Assembly (NCBI RefSeq): GCF_002916655.1
Contig: NZ_PPSM01000014.1
Location: forward strand, 186,001-250,000
DNA: 64,000 bases
Source: Novosphingobium sp. HII-3
Lineage (GTDB): Bacteria > Pseudomonadota > Alphaproteobacteria > Sphingomonadales > Sphingomonadaceae
Direction of reading: 5' to 3'
Position numbers and translations under genes: made by a program. This document shows positions 61,450 through 64,000 of this stretch, one piece after another (the first letter of the stretch is position 1; each line of letters begins with the position of its first letter). The notes under the pieces are model-generated. The model was not told the origin of the DNA, ran no database searches, and saw nothing but the letters and a program-made list of their open reading frames with translations.

Positions 61450-62622
61450 ATGACTGATCTGTTTGAACCGAGACTGCCGGTTGCGCGGCTTCACAAGAGC
61501 TTCCGCCTGGTCCTGGACGATCCAACCTGCGCTGCGGTGATGCCGATTATTCAAAGCTGGTCGGTCGGCTTGGTTGAACGCAGCAGGGAAGGCGATAAGT
61601 TCGTCAAGGAGTTCCAGTCGACGTTCAACTCAGCGATGTGGGAATTATACCTCAACAAGGCGCTTACGGAGTTGGGATTTACTGCCGATTTCTCGCTGGC
61701 CGTGCCAGATTTTTGCGTGACCGCGCCGGACGGATACCGGTTCAATATCGAGGCAGTGATATCCGACCGGGGCGCGGGTGCCGCGCCGGCCAATCCCGCA
61801 TCCCTAGATGCTTTCAAGAATCGCTGCGCGCTCAAGCTCATCGGCAAACTCACGGACAAGGCCGAACTGTTCCGGGGAAGCCAGGGAAAGAAGAGGCCCT
61901 ATGGCTCGCTGAGCCATGTCCGGAATGTACCCTTCGTCGTCGCCATCGCGCCCTTCGACAGCGACTATTCGCTACTGCAGAATAACGAACTGATAAATCT
62001 GGTTCTCTTCGGCATAGGCGAACCCTCGCATGATCCCGGCAGCTTCGGCGAACAGGCCAGAGTTGCGGAGATCCGCACGCCGTCCGGCGCGCCGGTGAAG
62101 ATGGGCATTTTCACCAATGATTCTTTTAAGGAGATCAGCGCAGTGATCTTCTCGACGGTGGGGACGTTCGGAAAAGCCGTTGTCGAGAGCGGTGTCAACA
62201 GGATCATCCGGTCGAACCGGTACCGGTGTATTGAAAAGAGCGCCGTCGGGCATGACGCCGCCGCCTGGGCGCTGGGAGACCGCTATTCCGTTTCCCAAAA
62301 AAAGCTGGCTTATCTGAAGACGCGCCGATGGGATTTCGGTCGCGAGATCGCAGGGTCGGATATACGCATCTGCGCGACGGCGCTGCACTCCGAGACGCAC
62401 CTCGACGGTCTGCATATCTACTACAATCCCTATGCCCAGTGCCCGCTGCGCCCCGATGTCTTCCAGTCAGGTGAGATCACGCACAATTTCTACGACACAG
62501 TTAAGAACGAGCCTGCGCAGTTCCATCCCGATGGCGCTTTGGTATCGCGGCTCTTATTCGATCCGGATTTGCAGAGCCTCGAACATCTTCTTCGTACGGA
62601 TGGCTTTTTGGGGCAACGATAG
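61450..62622 (+). CDS. hypothetical protein with possible PD-(D/E)XK-type nuclease core
   Basis: 390 residues from the ATG at 61450 (GGAGAG about ten bases upstream; an earlier in-frame start at 61330 adds 40 residues). FQSTFNSAMWELYLNKALTE, then FSLAVPDFCVTAPDGYRFNIEAV, gives E...PDF...IEA, a spacing seen in restriction-endonuclease-fold proteins. A conserved ending RLLFDPDLQSLEHLL follows. The family is known to me only as a widespread hypothetical; a defence role next to a DruA-type gene is plausible. Function unproven. Confidence 0.55.
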   Translation: MTDLFEPRLPVARLHKSFRLVLDDPTCAAVMPIIQSWSVGLVERSREGDKFVKEFQSTFNSAMWELYLNKALTELGFTADFSLAVPDFCVTAPDGYRFNIEAVISDRGAGAAPANPASLDAFKNRCALKLIGKLTDKAELFRGSQGKKRPYGSLSHVRNVPFVVAIAPFDSDYSLLQNNELINLVLFGIGEPSHDPGSFGEQARVAEIRTPSGAPVKMGIFTNDSFKEISAVIFSTVGTFGKAVVESGVNRIIRSNRYRCIEKSAVGHDAAAWALGDRYSVSQKKLAYLKTRRWDFGREIAGSDIRICATALHSETHLDGLHIYYNPYAQCPLRPDVFQSGEITHNFYDTVKNEPAQFHPDGALVSRLLFDPDLQSLEHLLRTDGFLGQR

Positions 62623-62932
62623 CCGCTGCTGTCGGGCCCAGTGCGTTTCGCCGAAGGACCAGATATGGGTCTTGCGATCACTGCTTTCCCACCCATCCGA
62701 AAGAAAAAATTTGAGCGTTGCGGTCTGCCATGTGGTCGCGCGAGAGAAAATCTCGCCCACGCCTACTAAACTTAGAGCCTGAAATCGCTAAATAGAGCCA
62801 TTCAGGCACTTGTTGTTGTAGGCGTCTAAAGAAATGATTTGCACATTTGTGTCCAGCAAGAACGGATTTTGGATTACGATCAGGTTTATATTCATGGTTT
62901 ACTGCATTCGATTTCCGGCATGGGTCGTGCGG
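62623..62932. other. 310-base gap between convergent genes, with an inverted repeat
   Basis: No convincing gene is seen between the nuclease-like gene and the DruA-type gene. GCCTGAA at 62777-62783 and TTCAGGC at 62801-62807 form a stem with a 17-base loop and could be a bidirectional terminator. It lacks a long T run, so the call is weak. Confidence 0.45.
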
Positions 62933-64000
62933 TCAATCGTTATCGATAGGTAGCCGAAATTGTCCGTCCTGATCAGCATGGAGGCTGGCACGAACGCTCA
63001 CTGGTCCCAGTCGTGCGAGCGCGGCTCGAGTTTCCTCACGTTGGACGCGTTTGACCAGCCAGCGCCGTCGCCATGCCGCAGCGATCACTGCGACGCCTGG
63101 CGCTGCACTATCCTCCTCGTCAAGGCCGAGTAATGCGTCACGTGCGTTGCCGACAAGTTCGCAACCGTAGAAAATCCGCGGGGTTGCATGGTGGAGAATG
63201 GCGTCGCTCTTGATCCCCAGAGCGTCCAATCCCTCACGAATTTGCCGTAGACGTGGACTCGTGCCTTCGCCAAATCGATTATTTACCCGTCGAGCGTCGT
63301 GGCGTGCAAATGCTATCGTTCTGAGCGCCTGGGCGGTTTCCTGCCCGAGATGCAGAGTGCCAAAGCCGCCGGTCAGGCTTTTGCCGATTGCCCCCCAACG
63401 AACATCGTGTTCAAGACCCTCATGTTCGGTCGCGCGCAGAACCAAGCGGTTATACTGGCTCGATCCGACGCCATAGAGGCTGGTGGTGGTGATCAGTTTT
63501 AGATTGGCGGATTTGATTATTGGCCGACCTGCCATCTGCGACGCAATGATGCTGATCTGGCCGCCATAGCGTCGGGCATATGCGTCGCGTACCTCTTGTG
63601 AAGCGAGGACAAGCGCGACCAGTTTGCCTGCTAGCAGTTCATTGTACGGATGGACCGCACCACAGATGCTGACATCGGCAACTTCACTGGAGAGGCCGGC
63701 CTTGCGGAATTCGGCTAGCACCGTGTCTAGAGCACGCTTACCGTCCCGAGTCTCAAACATCGTTTTGAGAGCCCGTGCAGGTGCCCGCCTTAACTTTACC
63801 GAATGAAATACGTGCTTGGCAAAAAGGAGCTTTGCGAGGCCCTCCGCGCGTTTGCGTACGAACAGAAGATCTTTAGAGGCTGCGAGCCAGTCAGCGCCGT
63901 CCGTCGAGGATTTCACACCCCCACGGTGCGGACGGATCTCATCTCCCTGCTCGCGCTCACTTTCGAAGTGCAACTTCAATTCGGCTTCGCGCTCAACTGC
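62933..64000 (-). CDS. druA: DruA-type (DUF4338) antiphage protein, 5' end outside window
   Basis: The frame runs open through the window end, so at least 355 residues are present and the N-terminus is missing; the TTG at 63979 is not the true start. Segment VSICGAVHPYNELLAGKLVALVLASQEVRDAYARRYGG, then ASQMAGRPIIKSANLKLITTTSLYGVGSSQYNRL and GFGTLHLGQETAQAL, matches the DUF4338/DruA family (the TTSLYGVGSSQYNRL core is diagnostic). DruA is part of Druantia type I, but also occurs as a solitary or transposon-linked gene. No druB-E are visible downstream; any others would lie beyond the window upstream. Confidence 0.85.
   Translation of the reverse strand, partial: AVEREAELKLHFESEREQGDEIRPHRGGVKSSTDGADWLAASKDLLFVRKRAEGLAKLLFAKHVFHSVKLRRAPARALKTMFETRDGKRALDTVLAEFRKAGLSSEVADVSICGAVHPYNELLAGKLVALVLASQEVRDAYARRYGGQISIIASQMAGRPIIKSANLKLITTTSLYGVGSSQYNRLVLRATEHEGLEHDVRWGAIGKSLTGGFGTLHLGQETAQALRTIAFARHDARRVNNRFGEGTSPRLRQIREGLDALGIKSDAILHHATPRIFYGCELVGNARDALLGLDEEDSAAPGVAVIAAAWRRRWLVKRVQREETRAALARLGPVSVRASLHADQDGQFRLPIDND

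Larger units (their letters stand above)
49775..64000. mobile_element. left part of a recombinase-trio element integrated in dut (right end outside window)
   Basis: From the break in dut to the end of the window, coding density, GC content and gene content change: three tyrosine recombinases, a small helper, many small unknown genes, an integrase relic and a MITE-like repeat, plus likely toxin and antiphage genes. The left boundary is placed just after codon 91 of dut by comparison with the family motif. No dut 3' remnant or second attachment site is seen up to 64000, so the element is probably longer than 14 kb or contains several nested insertions. Extent beyond about 57 kb is inference. 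Confidence 0.65.

Noticed and set aside
49775..64000. CRISPR array in the accessory region
   Set aside because: No regularly spaced direct repeats were seen.

Overview
The window looks like a chromosome segment of a high-GC alphaproteobacterium, most likely of the Sphingomonadales. The evidence is the linked hisC and tyrC (an arrangement known from Zymomonas), a metX-metW pair, a DUF4169 small gene, a coaBC-dut pair and an exopolysaccharide locus of sphingomonad style. I assign it from gene content and codon bias only; no database was searched.

Layout. 0-8 kb: tail of an L,D-transpeptidase, an outer-membrane protein, an acyltransferase, a HerA-like ATPase, a thioesterase, cytochrome b561, tRNA-Leu(GAG) and a two-component system. 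8-32 kb: an exopolysaccharide (EPS) locus with seven glycosyltransferase-type genes, three polysaccharide pyruvyl transferases, an acyltransferase, a Wzx flippase, a Wzy-like polymerase, a Wzc-type tyrosine kinase, a Wza-type export lipoprotein and an outer-membrane beta-barrel. A phage-type spike-base protein followed by a large SGNH-esterase-containing protein sits in the middle of it. 32-49.5 kb: ordinary core genes, namely a zinc-ribbon protein, ftsE-ftsX, a YdcF-family protein, plsC-like acyltransferase, tyrC-hisC, metX-metW, a LysE exporter, a glutathione S-transferase, nrdB behind two NrdR boxes, ubiE-ubiB and coaBC.

49.5-64 kb: the dut gene is cut after codon 91, inside conserved motif III, and a lower-GC accessory element begins there. 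It opens with an overlapping operon of three tyrosine recombinases (one with a degenerate active site) and a small coiled-coil helper, reminiscent of Tn554 tnpABC and recombinase-in-trio elements. Behind it lies cargo: small unknown genes, an integrase relic, a MITE-like palindrome, an ADP-ribosyltransferase-like protein, a DUF445 membrane protein, a possible PD-(D/E)XK nuclease and a DUF4338/DruA-type antiphage protein that runs off the window end. The right end of the element and the rest of dut are not in view. This element, a putative dut-targeting trio transposon or island with defence/offence cargo, is the most noteworthy item in the window.
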